Assembly: GCA_963680875.1 (NCBI GenBank)
Contig: OY804578.1
Span: 99,291,689 to 99,355,688, forward strand
Length of the DNA: 64,000 bases
Origin: Bathymodiolus brooksi
Lineage: Eukaryota; Mollusca; Bivalvia; Mytilida; Modiolidae
Direction of reading: 5' to 3'
A program made the translations under genes and the position numbers. The notes beneath the pieces were generated by a model. That model was not told the origin of the DNA, made no database searches, and saw nothing but the letters and a program-made list of their open reading frames with translations. Each line of letters begins with the position of its first letter. Positions within the stretch are counted from its first letter, which is position 1. Of this stretch, positions 10,663 through 21,218 are shown piece after piece.

Positions 10663-12960
10663 CTAAAATATTTCTACAGAACGTATAGTAGACGGAAAAA
10701 ACGATTTGGAAAATGTTTCTAAACGACATCTTGGTACCCTATATTGTAAAGAATTTCTCAGATTATAATTGTTAACTACTAAATATTCATTTAGACAGTC
10801 CTGTAAATATTCAGGAGCTATATTATTATGTATTTTATGAAATAAAGTAAGTTTTCGACGCCTCCGTCTACAACTTAAAGTCTCCCAACCGGTTTCGAAG
10901 TATAAAGATTCCTTGCTTGCAAATTTTGGCAACCCAGTAATTATCCTAGCGGCTTCAAATTGAAGCTGTTCCAACTTATCTGCATCCCTTGAACAACACC
11001 CATCCCATAACTCACATGCATACTCTAGTAATGGCAAAATATAAGTTACATATATTTTATTTAAATTATTCCTGTTTAATATGAACTTTAATTTTCTAAG
11101 GACAAATATTTGTTTAGTCGCTTTTTGGCATATTTTATTTATATGTTCTGCCCACTTGCCATTATGGTGACTCCTAAATGTTTATGATTGTCTACCTGAT
11201 TTAAGCTTTCAGAATTAAATTTTAGATTTATTGGATTTATGTTTTGCCGAAATGAAATAACTATATATTCAGTTTTTTGGGGATTAAAGTCTACTAGCCA
11301 TTGCTTTGCCCAATTATCTAAAACTTGAATATCCAAGTTTAACCTATCTTCAACTTCTAATGGATTAGTAGATGAGAATATTAAAGAGCTGTCATCAGCA
11401 AATAATCTAACAAGACTTTGAATATCATCTGCAATATCATTTATATAAAGCAAAAATAGCAACGGACCCAGAACTGACCCCTGCGGAACGCCTGCTTTCA
11501 ATGTTCCAAGCGAGGAAATTGAATTGTTTAATAAAACTTGTTGTTTCCTTTCTGAAATATATAGAGCCATTTTAATAATTTTCCGTTTATGCCATATGAT
11601 TTTAATTTTTCTATTAAACCTTTATGCCAAAGACGGTCGAATGCTTTGGAAATATCACAAAAGACCGCAACCGTAATTTGACCATTTTCTAAAGCTATGC
11701 AAATTTTATGATACAATTCAATTAACTGATGGGATGTAGAATGACCAGACACAAATCCAGATTGAAACCAATTCTAAGTGAATGATTAAAAATATATTTC
11801 AAGGGTAAGTACACAGTGGCTGCAGTATTTTTTTAACATTTGATGACTAATGAAATCTCCGCCGGATGCTTTACCAATTTGAAGTGATTTTAGTATATCT
11901 TTCACATCGTCATCATTTATGTCATCAACATCTAAAGAAAACGGTGTTCGTCGAGGTAAGTTTGGTGGATCTATATTATTTGCTGTTGAAGATATAGAGC
12001 AAACATAATTATTATTATTCGTTCGCTTTATCTGATTCATTAACAACTATATCGTTGGTAACAGGGTTTATTAAAGGAGGTATTACCGTGGAACGACAAT
12101 TACCCATTACTTTTTTTTACAAGTGACCAAAACGCTTTTGGGTTATTAGAATTTTCATCTAACAAGCCATTGGCATTTAAATAAAACTGTTCTTTAGCAT
12201 GAATTATCATATTATTTACTTTATTCCTTCGTATTTTGTATATATTTCGATTATGTACAGTGGGAGAAGATTTTAATTTTCTATGTAAACGATCGCGAAT
12301 TCTAATATGATACCTAATTTCAGAATTAAACCATGGTTTATCTGTTCTACGAATATTGACTACTTTGGTTGGAATGCATTCTTTTGCCATTTCTAAGTAT
12401 TTATTTGTAAAGAAATCCGCCATTTCATCTATATCGTTAACTAATGTAAAAAAGGATTCTTCCCAATTAAACTGCCTAATTAATTTATTAAATTTTTCAA
12501 AGTCTGCATTCTTATACATCCATATTGTTCGCTGGTACGTTTTTTTGTAGGTAATTTGGAATTTGAAGAGAAATTTTCGTTGCATTGTGGTCACTTTTTT
12601 CTCTACTTTTTCAATTACTTCAGAAAAAGTTACATTGCAATCAGCTGATATCAAAACGGGTCTAACAAAGTTCCATTACCTGTATTTTGATTAATACGTG
12701 TAGGTTCATGTATTACATTTTGAAGATAAAAAACATTTATTATATAACTCAAGGAATTATTATTTTCTACCAATAAATCAATATTCAGATCTCCCGTAAT
12801 AATGACGTTTGTTGTATAATTAAATGCTTCCTCGATAGAATATTCGAAATTTTGCCAAAACGATTGGGTAGCCCCAGGGGAACGATATACCACGCATAAT
12901 AAAACTTTATAATTTGGAAATTCGATTTCTACCCAAATCATTTCACTATTTTCAAATTCT
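10663..12960 (-). mobile_element. LINE remnant B, endonuclease tail plus RT
   Basis: A minus-strand non-LTR retrotransposon of the CR1/jockey type, broken by frameshifts. In order of transcription: end of an AP-endonuclease (VVYRSPG, then GDLNIDLL, about 12651-12941), a linker with KPWFNSEIR, RT palm pieces VFCDISKAFDRLWHKGL (11528-11752), GVPQGSVLGPLLF and the intact catalytic FADDSSLIF (about 11370-11400), a HLGVTI motif, then PLLEYACELWDGC (10663-11037). The RT fingers appear deleted near 11770. It ends directly against remnant A. Not functional. Confidence 0.85.
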
Positions 12961-12964
12961 AGCG

Positions 12965-13378
12965 GAGTGAGGCTTACAAAGATTTTAATAGCATATATTG
13001 TGAGTTTTCCATGACTTTCTTTTATTTCAAAAAGTCATATTAACCCATACATTGTATTTAAGAAGGGGTGTTCTCTTTAAATGCGCGCTTGTTTTGTAAT
13101 GTATCCGTCCGTTCCCGGTAATATTTATTATATATACCCTATTACCATACAAAGTTCAAGATAATCATTTTAGAATTAGTATTCCAAACTACTAATTACG
13201 ATCTTGACCGTGTACGCAAATATATTAACATTCATCCGGTCTCATACATGTCACTTTACAGTGCTTTTCTGACACTTTAAATTTCTTCAGTTAATGTTAG
13301 TCAAAAAATAGAATGGATCTGCCCCTGGTACATGTATATATATAATGTTGGGAGAGAATTTTTAAGGGCATTTGTAGT
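12965..13378. other. Intergenic, no gene seen
   Basis: AT-rich DNA between the LINE remnant and the MULE pseudogene. No frame or repeat end was recognised. Confidence 0.45.
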
Positions 13379-14457
13379 ATGGCCGCAAGGGTTATAGTCG
13401 GTAACCGGGAAGGTAAGGTCCTCATCCATAACGGATTTAAATATCAGAAAAACAGACAAAGGACAGAATCTATTTATTGGCGTTGTTGGAGAAAAGAATG
13501 CAAGGCAAATTTAAGAACAAATATTTTAGACTTAAATAATATGAATCCAAATACTTAGTATCCAGATTCTACAAGAGAATGAGCATACCCATGAGGAAGG
13601 CGATGATATGATAGGGAACAATGAAGCATTGAATCTAATGAAAGATGCTGTTAGAGAAGACCCTACTGTCTCCATAAAAAGAGTGTATAATAATGTTGCT
13701 CGAGCTATGAACAGGGGAGGTGGTGACCGGGAACATATACCAGAATTCCATAGAAGTAGAACATTAATAACCCGCACAAGACTTGAATATGTCCCTGCCG
13801 TTCCTCACACCGTTGATGACATTACAATAGAGGACACGTGGAGAGAAACATGGTCTGGTGACAATTTCTTTTTACACCAGGACAATGACTGGGGCATCCT
13901 TGTATTCACCACAGACGAAAATCTAATATGCCTACACAGATGCCAGGAGGTATACATGGACGGTACCTTCCGCACAGCACCTTCTCCGTATAGACAGTAC
14001 TTTAGTATACACGGAAAGTACATAAATAGGGTTATCTGCTTAGTAAATGTCCTGATGACCGGGCAGCTAATTGGCCAATATAGGCAAATATTACAAGTAG
14101 TCAAGCAAAATGTCAGAAGCACAAGCAGACATCGATGGCGTCCACACCTATAGTAGTATCATATTATGAACAGTCTCTAATTGCTGCTGTCGAAACAGAA
14201 CTTCCAAATACCAGAATAAGTGGTTGCTACTTTCATTTTGGACAAAATTTATGGAGAAGAGTGCAATCTCTTGGGTTAGCTAGAGACTATAGACAAAATA
14301 GGAGACTGAAAAAGACAATCAGGAAAGTGATAGCGATTGGTTATTTACCTATGGCACTAGTGAAGCAAACTATTTGAATGGAATCTTTGTCCCTCAAATG
14401 TGGAATGTTTATGAACGAAACATGGACACCCGCACCAATAATAACGTTGAGAGTAAG
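13379..14457 (+). pseudogene. FLYWCH/MULE transposase pseudogene
   Basis: The frame starts at ATG 13379 with a FLYWCH-type zinc finger: HNGFKYQKNR, then YWRCWRKECKAN. It stops near 13558, and reading resumes in another frame with QENEHTHEEGDD and the long frame at 13608-14153, which carries the MULE block YMDGTFRTAPSPYRQYFSI. A second break near 14125 leads into a third frame with SGCYFHFGQNLWRRVQ. After a further break near 14375 comes NGIFVPQMWN, then TNNNVES against a GTAAGT donor-like site. At least three frame changes make it inactive. The fold and motifs are those of Mutator-like transposases that also gave rise to FLYWCH host genes. Confidence 0.8.
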
Positions 14458-14749
14458 TAAGAATTCTTGAGATTATTGTCCTTATCGAAACTATTCAATT
14501 AAAAAAAAAAATTGAAAGGAATATATATATATATATATACATGTATATGTCTATGTCTACAAATATATATTTTATTTTGAAGATTTTTCCAGAAAAAAAT
14601 CCCCTCCCCTGAAACCCATGTTATGTATTTGAACCGTGAGGGGAAGGAATATGCGTATATTTTATTATAATTTCCGAAATTTTCTATGAAAATGAAGACA
14701 TGAAGTCTTAACCGATAACAAATTATTATATCTACTTATGGCACTAGTT

Positions 14750-15055
14750 GATTTGATTTATTGTGTTTAACGCCACTTTCAGTAATATTTCAGCTATATC
14801 ATGGCGACCCACAGTTTTAGTGGTGGAAGAAGCCGGAGTACCCGGAGAGAACCACCGACCATGGGCAAGCAACCCCGTTCATGGCGAGGTGCACTCGATA
14901 CAACATTATGTGATAAAATTTGTCTGATTTGCGACAGGTCAATGATTTTCTCCAGATACTCCGGTTTCCTCCAACATTAAAACTGACCTCCACGATATAA
15001 CTTAAATATTGTTGAAAGTGGCGTTAAATACCATAAACCTAAACCTAAACCTGCG
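14750..15055. repeat. Head-to-head pair of SINE-1 pieces
   Basis: The left half (14755-14880) is the minus-oriented 3' part: GTTTAACGCCACTTTCAG, AGCTATATCATGG and ACCCGGAGAGAACCACC. The right half (14880-15052) is plus-oriented: CATGGCGAGGTGCACTCGAT, TTATGTGATAAAATTTGTC and GTTGAAAGTGGCGTTAAATA, then a tail of AACCTA repeats. Together they form an imperfect foldback. Confidence 0.75.
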
Positions 15056-16269
15056 TTAGTTTTCTAAGCTACCCAATCATAAAGATTAAACATTTTACTA
15101 TTCTTTTTTTTTAATCAAACGCTTAGTAAATGTTCACGGACTAAAATATGTTCTAACTAGTGTCATTGATACTATCAAGCCACCTGATGTGTTCGATCAG
15201 GGCTGTAGTATATCCAAAAACGCTTTTTTTCAAGGACAAACGCAGGATCTTTCATATCTTACCAAATTTGAGCCGGCTCAGTCAATCAAATCGCAATTTC
15301 TTTGTCTCTGGAAGCCATGCTTATGTTTGAATCGGCAGCAAAGACATAAATATACGTGTAACTTAATGACTGAAAACTACTGAAACGAAAGCGATATTTT
15401 CAAACCAGCTGATATTTTGAATTTGGTATGTCTTGGACAACCTTTTATGTTAATGTAGTTAGGTTCGGCTTTAATTAAATTTGGTCCACATTGATGCTTA
15501 CTTTATATTTTTTGTCGTTTGAAATCATGTTATCGTGAAGTTGAGTCCCATGAACCGGGTTAATCCCTCCATATTTTAAGCCTGTCCCATGCCAGAGTCT
15601 TTGTCTAGTTTGTGTTTTAGGAGTTAGAAGTCAGATTGTAGTGATCCGGTAATTGTTTCAACCAGAGCCGGCCTTTAGACCTATTGCTCACAATTGGGTC
15701 CCGCACCTCCTCTCGGCTGTTCAAGTACACACAACAGCAGTTTTACAGAGGACAACAATTGGGCCTCTCACCTCCAAAGGTCCTGGTTCCAACCGTCGTG
15801 ATTGGTGCAAGCTTCCTTATCACAATTTTAATTTTTTACTTTTGACAATCGATCAACGTGCATACTTGAAGATATAAATTAACAGCACTCTTCTCATTGG
15901 ACAACACAACAGTAGATTAGACGAAGTCACATTTGCCAAGTTACAATGACATTTTACGAATACATGTACTATATTAATATTCTTTTCTAAAACATGAATT
16001 TATTGGATTTTAGATATAAAGGACACATTTTGTCAGATAAATAGTTTGAAAGCAATAATCTTTTTTTGGTTGCTATTGTTATTTGTTTGACTGCTCGATA
16101 TCTAGACTAGTTATCAAAAAGGGAGGGTTGTGAGCTCATTGACAGTCTTAAATCCGCAATGCACATTCATTGGTGTGCACGACCTAATTTTAACTAACCA
16201 TCGTTGCGTTGTCTTTGTATTTTAGATTTTGTTTGAAAATTAGTTCGAGTTGTGGTTGGTCATTTTGTT
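15056..16269. other. Intergenic, no gene seen
   Basis: Short chance frames only, at 15189-15383 and 15653-15877. No domain, repeat end or tandem structure was recognised. Confidence 0.45.
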
Positions 16270-16289
16270 GACTCTCGCTATTCAATATT

Positions 16290-16555
16290 TTAGGACGTCT
16301 TCGTGATCCTGATCGTATGGTAGTTGGATTTACAACTACCTATGCAATCAGTGCTTTTTACCACTAAAGTTGTGAGTTCGAATCCCGCTCACGGCGAGGT
16401 GTACTCGATACAACATTATGTGATAAAGTTTGTCAGTGACTTGCGACAGGTAGGTGTTTTTTTCCGGATACTCCGATTTCCTCCACCAATAAAAACTGAC
16501 CGTCGCGATATTACTGAAATATTGTTGAAAGTGGATCTAAAACCATAACTACAAT
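16290..16555 (+). repeat. SINE-1 copy, near full length
   Basis: A tRNA-like head, with GATCGTATGGTAGTTGGATT and a B-box-like GAGTTCGAATCCC, is followed by CGAGGTGTACTCGATACAAC. Then come TTATGTGATAAAGTTTGTCA and CTCCACCAATAAAAACTGACC. The 3' domain is ACTGAAATATTGTTGAAAGT. Other copies are at 53305, 53625, 56055, 61690 and 63820. Confidence 0.8.
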
Positions 16556-16559
16556 CCCC

Positions 16560-17779
16560 AATTTTTTATTTAAATTATCAATATTCAAACAGATACATGT
16601 ATAATGACATTCAGAATTTCATTCATACAATGTCATATACCGCCGAGACACTTTCAAGATCAGATGCGCATTGAATCAAACGCAATATATAAAAGTGTGG
16701 TCAAAATAAAGAAATTAAATTTTTAGCTATTTTTAATTCTGGCATTTTAAATTGGATAGTCAAGGATAACAATGTATTAAAAATATTTCTTTTCTCACAC
16801 CACATATGTAGTCGTATCTAGGATTTGCTTTCAGCAGATAAGACACGCTTCCGTGAGATCACATGCAATTACACCGATATATGTACCAAATTGACTGTAT
16901 TTTTCTATCAGTTTTGATAGACATTCCAGAAAACAGGAAAACCAAATAATTATTTCAAATTACAATGGCTAATTCATTTGACAACTTTGAAGGGAAAATG
17001 GCATAAAAAGACAGAAAAAACAGGCATACGAACTCACACAAAACCCGGATGTAGATTCTGCAAAATCCTAAAAGTCTTAAAGGATGTGTAGAGATATACA
17101 ACATTTTCACTCGTTTAACCAACAACCTTCGTTAAAACCAGATCTCTCACTTATGTGAAATATCAGTAAAGGAGAGTAAGTGAGAGATCTAATTTTAATG
17201 GGATCGCTCTGATTTTAATGGGATCGGCTCTTTGAGGTGTGTGCTCTTTCTATAGTTTTGTCATAACATATGACCATAGTTTCACAAAAGGTCGTAAATC
17301 GTAAAACTGTCGTACGATTTTCTCACGATTTACGACGTTTTGCTAAACGAAAGCCAGGTTGACAACTGAGCGGAAAATATAGTGCTCTAATTCACTGAAA
17401 CAACAGTCTCACTGATCTCGGACACATTATCTTGACTTACTCTAGTATAAACAGTGATTCTCAACAATTCCACCAATATCAAGAAAACGAACAATCACTT
17501 AACTCACTGAACACAAAAAGACAACTACTTAAAATTGGATCTTGAATTGATCCTCCCTTGTCTGGTATGTCGTGCAATAATCGTTTTATCAGAAAAAAAG
17601 GGGGGAGCAATTCAAGATCTAATTGAAACTAGATTGTGTTTAGTATTTAATCTGTACCAGTTTATAATCATTTATTTTTTTTCACATTTGTACCCAAATT
17701 TTTCCTTGAAAACTGCTGTCAGTTTATTTACATTTTTCTTCTCTCATGTCAATTTTTTGTGTTTCTATACAATTTGGTG
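16560..17779. other. Intergenic, no gene seen
   Basis: Small imperfect hairpins, such as TCGTAAATCG with CGATTTACGA near 17290-17335 and a GAGAGATCT-containing pair near 17140-17190. No supported gene. Confidence 0.45.
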
Positions 17780-17785
17780 ATAGAA

Positions 17786-18152
17786 CCATAGGTACCCAAT
17801 TTGTGGACCCCCCCCCTTTTAATTTTTTTTTTAATTCATCACTGTTGTGGGACGTTTTCATTATAAACAGTGTTGAACAACTTCAAACATTACCAAAAAC
17901 TCAATCCGAGATCGATATAAGCCCATTTCTAAAAATACAAAAATCCTCGATCCTCTACTCTATCAAATAAGAGTTAGAGGATCGAGGGTTTTTGTGTTTT
18001 TAGAAATGGGCTTATATCGATCTCGGATTGAGTTTTTGGTAATGTTTGAAGTTGTTCAACACTGTTTATAATGAAAACGTCCCACAAAAGTGATGAATTA
18101 AAAAAAAGAAAAAGAAAAAAAGGGGGGGAGTCCACAAATCGGGTACCTATGG
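17786..18152. mobile_element. 367-bp foldback element with 6-bp target-site duplication
   Basis: Two nearly identical inverted arms of about 175 bases meet near 17965. The ends are CCATAGGTACCC and GGGTACCTATGG. The flanks are ATAGAA at 17780-17785 and again at 18153-18158. The arms share TCATTATAAACAGTGTTG and GATCGATATAAGCCCATTTC and differ at only a few sites, mainly in homopolymer runs. There is no coding capacity. Transcribed, it would form one long hairpin. Confidence 0.9.
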
Positions 18153-18159
18153 ATAGAAT

Positions 18160-18850
18160 ATAACAGTATCAGCCCCCTCCCCCCTCTCCTCAAGAAAAAG
18201 AATATAATAAAAGAAAAAAAAGTCGTTCCCTAATTATACTTATTGTCACAGTTTTTACGGCAAATGTCTTTCCTTTATCCTTTTTTAAACAAAACAAACT
18301 TATTATAAATATTACAATGGGACATCTTAATGTTGTTTATTAATTTTAAATTTATTATGATGGTAGGAGATTGTTTTAAAATCTTTCTGTTATCCTTACA
18401 ATCCCGTAATATAAACAATGTCCTTATATTACCAATCGCTATATTAATGTATCAATAATTATATAATGTTATTGAATTTATAGGATATATATTGAAGTCA
18501 GTATTATATAAATATTGCTATATCCACACAGTGTAGAGTTAATTAAAAAGTTAACAAGATAAAAATTACCCGACACTATTACTTCAAACCAAAGGCAGGC
18601 ACACAAACGTGAACTTAACATTGAAAAGCGGAAATTCTCACAAAAAATGGAAAGAAACCAGGAAAACGAATTTTGATATAAACTTAATTTTCTAATCACA
18701 TGTACATGTATTAAACAACTGCGAAGCTGCGGTTCAAGTACATTGTTGTATTTCTAAGTTTAAATACTGGATTTCCATACTTAACTCGCCATGGGAACTA
18801 AATAAATCTACGTTTTCATAACTGAAGATAGATTTGTGCTTGTTTATTTT
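18160..18850. other. TRIM upstream region, no gene seen
   Basis: AT-rich DNA that should hold the TRIM promoter or a 5' UTR intron. TTTTACAG at 18847-18854 directly before the start codon looks like a splice acceptor. Confidence 0.45.
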
Positions 18851-18855
18851 ACAGA

Positions 18856-20478
18856 ATGGCAGAAAATAATTCAAGCGCATGTGCTGGCTGTTTGAGAGTA
18901 GAAGAGGAAAATAGAACAGACATGTGGTGTAATGAATGCTCCGAGATGGTTTGTGAATCATGTGCTAAAGTTCATAGGAGGTTTTCTTCTCCTCACATAG
19001 TGGTCCCCTTCCACTTGAGGCGAAAGGAATCAATAACGAATTTATCACATTACTGTGAAATACATGTAGACCATGAGTTGACATTGTACTGTAATGATCA
19101 CGATCAGAATTTGTGTAAATTGTGTGTGACAGAAATGCACCATAGTTGTAAACTAGTGTCTATTGAAGAGGTGGCAAAGGGTATAAATGATGAAGAAATA
19201 ATGTTAGATCTGAAGAGGAGAATCTTAAATCTTAGTCGGACCATGGAGAAAATAATGGCCGAACTCACCAACGGATTGTCAAACTTGGATGGACAAAGAA
19301 AAAAGATAAGAGACACAACATCAGAACTAAGAACTCGAATTAACTTTCATCTCAATAACATTGAAGCGGACCTTTTAAACCAGTTATCTGAACGATGTAA
19401 CGAATTCGAAAATAAAACTAGCTCTACCATCAAAGACATCCGGGTGCGGTACGAAAACCTGACAACATGGCGAAGCGATGACGTCACTTCCGTGCGATCA
19501 TATGCATCTGACATTGATTTATTTAAGACTTCTAAGTTCCTTGATAGTGCTATTAAGAAACATGAATCATTTGTGAGAGACATTGAAACGACAGCAGCCT
19601 CCAGAAAACTACACTACACCCCTTTAGACATTGAGAACATTGCAAGTGTAATTTCATCGTTTGGTAAAATTTCTGTTGTTGATACCCCAATATCCTCCAC
19701 AAACTTCTCCGAACACGAGGATAAAAAAGTATCGTTGGTCAACTCATTTCGGACAACACAACTTGCCGAAAACGTGCGAGTGTTTCGAAGTTGCTTCGTT
19801 CCAGGAACAAGGATACTTCTATGCGCGTTTAATAGACATTGCTTGTATGCATGCAAGCACGATGGTTCCGATGCTAAGGTGATTGAATTATATTATCAAC
19901 CTCTAGGAGTTGCGAAATATGACAAAAATCATGCCATTGCAACACTAGGCGGTGACGGCATGCAAATTATCGACTTGATCATACTATCCGCCGGGAGAAA
20001 GATACATACTGAGGGCAACTGTTGGGCTATAAGCATTTTAAATGGCGACATCTGGGTAAGAACCGATGCATGGACACTTAGTCAAGTTGACCTTAATGGA
20101 CAAATTCTACAAAAGATAACAACGAGATTTGACCCACGTGATTTTTTCATGAGCAGTGAAGGGGGTATATATAGTTCAAGCAACTATGGCGATGCTCTTT
20201 TCGTAATGACATCTAATGGAGAACAGCGGGAATTTTATTCAAGTCCTGACCTGAAACTCCCGAAAGGCGTTGTCGTTGATAAAAATGGCTGTGTTTACGT
20301 AGATGGCTATATTTCTTATAATATACACAAGATAACACCTGATGGTAAGGGCGAGATTGTTCTTACATTAGATGACGGGATAAACCAGCCAAGAGGAATG
20401 ACGTATGGTGAGGAAACACACGAACTCTTGATTATACTGAACGATGGAGATACAGTTAATATTTACAAATTAAACTGA
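18856..20478 (+). CDS. TRIM-like protein, two B-boxes, coiled coil, propeller-like C-terminus, no RING
   Basis: A 540-residue protein. B-box 1 uses C9, C12, C25, C28, C33, C36, H40 and H47. B-box 2 uses C67, H70, C79, H82, C87, C90 and nearby H95/H96 and C98. Residues 110-250 are heptad-rich and should form the TRIM coiled coil used for antiparallel dimers. Residues from about 295 to the end show short repeated blades (GVVVDKNGCVYVDGY and similar) of an NHL-like beta-propeller. There is no RING, so direct E3 ligase activity is not expected. This layout belongs to the large TRIM56/TRIM45-like family expanded in molluscs, some of which are implicated in immunity. An acceptor (ACAG) lies one base before the ATG, so the start is well supported. 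An AATAAA follows the stop almost at once. Confidence 0.87.
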   Translation: MAENNSSACAGCLRVEEENRTDMWCNECSEMVCESCAKVHRRFSSPHIVVPFHLRRKESITNLSHYCEIHVDHELTLYCNDHDQNLCKLCVTEMHHSCKLVSIEEVAKGINDEEIMLDLKRRILNLSRTMEKIMAELTNGLSNLDGQRKKIRDTTSELRTRINFHLNNIEADLLNQLSERCNEFENKTSSTIKDIRVRYENLTTWRSDDVTSVRSYASDIDLFKTSKFLDSAIKKHESFVRDIETTAASRKLHYTPLDIENIASVISSFGKISVVDTPISSTNFSEHEDKKVSLVNSFRTTQLAENVRVFRSCFVPGTRILLCAFNRHCLYACKHDGSDAKVIELYYQPLGVAKYDKNHAIATLGGDGMQIIDLIILSAGRKIHTEGNCWAISILNGDIWVRTDAWTLSQVDLNGQILQKITTRFDPRDFFMSSEGGIYSSSNYGDALFVMTSNGEQREFYSSPDLKLPKGVVVDKNGCVYVDGYISYNIHKITPDGKGEIVLTLDDGINQPRGMTYGEETHELLIILNDGDTVNIYKLN

Positions 20479-20535
20479 TAATAAACTGATGTGGTTAAAT
20501 TAAAATGTTCCGGTTTAGTGACAATTATACGTTTA

Positions 20536-20820
20536 GGGACCGACTATTTAACTTGCAGGGGGTTGCTTATGTTTTTTTGTTTCGTTCAGAATTTTTTTTT
20601 CGGACAACACGAGAGTTAAAATATTTTGTCGCGCAAAGCGCGAATTTTTTTTTCCAGAATTCAACATTGGGTTATATGACAAAAACTCTGAATCAGATTT
20701 TTTTTTTCCTCCACCAAAATCAGAATATTTTTTTCAGCAACATTGGGAATCAGAATATTTTTTTAGAAAAAAACCATAACCCCCCCCCCCCCCCTCCCTT
20801 CAAGTTAAATGGTCGTTCCC
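20536..20820. mobile_element. Harbinger-like MITE, copy 1
   Basis: The ends are GGGACCGACTATTTAACTTG and CAAGTTAAATGGTCGTTCCC, with G- and C-runs just inside. The flanks are TTA on both sides. A second copy (33839-34125) has TAA on both sides, so the duplication is TWA, as for PIF/Harbinger. The 107-residue frame inside (20505-20828) is not a gene; it only reads the repeat. Confidence 0.8.
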
Positions 20821-20824
20821 TTAT

Positions 20825-21200
20825 GTAAAAGTAGGTGGCGGTTTTAAAGCACACACTTTCTGAACAGATCATGTATATTATTTGACACCAATGATGGACA
20901 AAAGTCTGGTCTCTTTCATTTAATCTGACAATAATTTATGATAAAGAATGCAAGATCTGGTTAAAATGATTTAAAGCGCATGTATGACAATCAAAGTGTT
21001 GAACTTTAACAGTAAAGTACTTTATAATTTCAATTCATGAAGGAACTGCCTACCCTTCCAGAGCACCTGGTTGCATCCCTGATTTCAGTGCGGTTCGTGT
21101 AGCTCAAGCTTTAGCTTTCTTGTGTATATGTTTTATGGGTCATTGATTGTTTTTTTGTCCTTTTTCTTCTGATCATTGCATTGTCTGTCCTTCGATTTAC
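20825..21200. other. Intergenic, no gene seen
   Basis: No coding frame or repeat boundary was recognised between the MITE and the LINE remnant. Confidence 0.4.
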
Positions 21201-21218
21201 GGTTTTTGATTACTTCTT

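Noticed and set aside
20505..20828. 107-codon frame after the TRIM gene
   Set aside because: It reads a MITE that occurs again at 33839-34125; it ends in homopolymer-coded Pro and has no domain.
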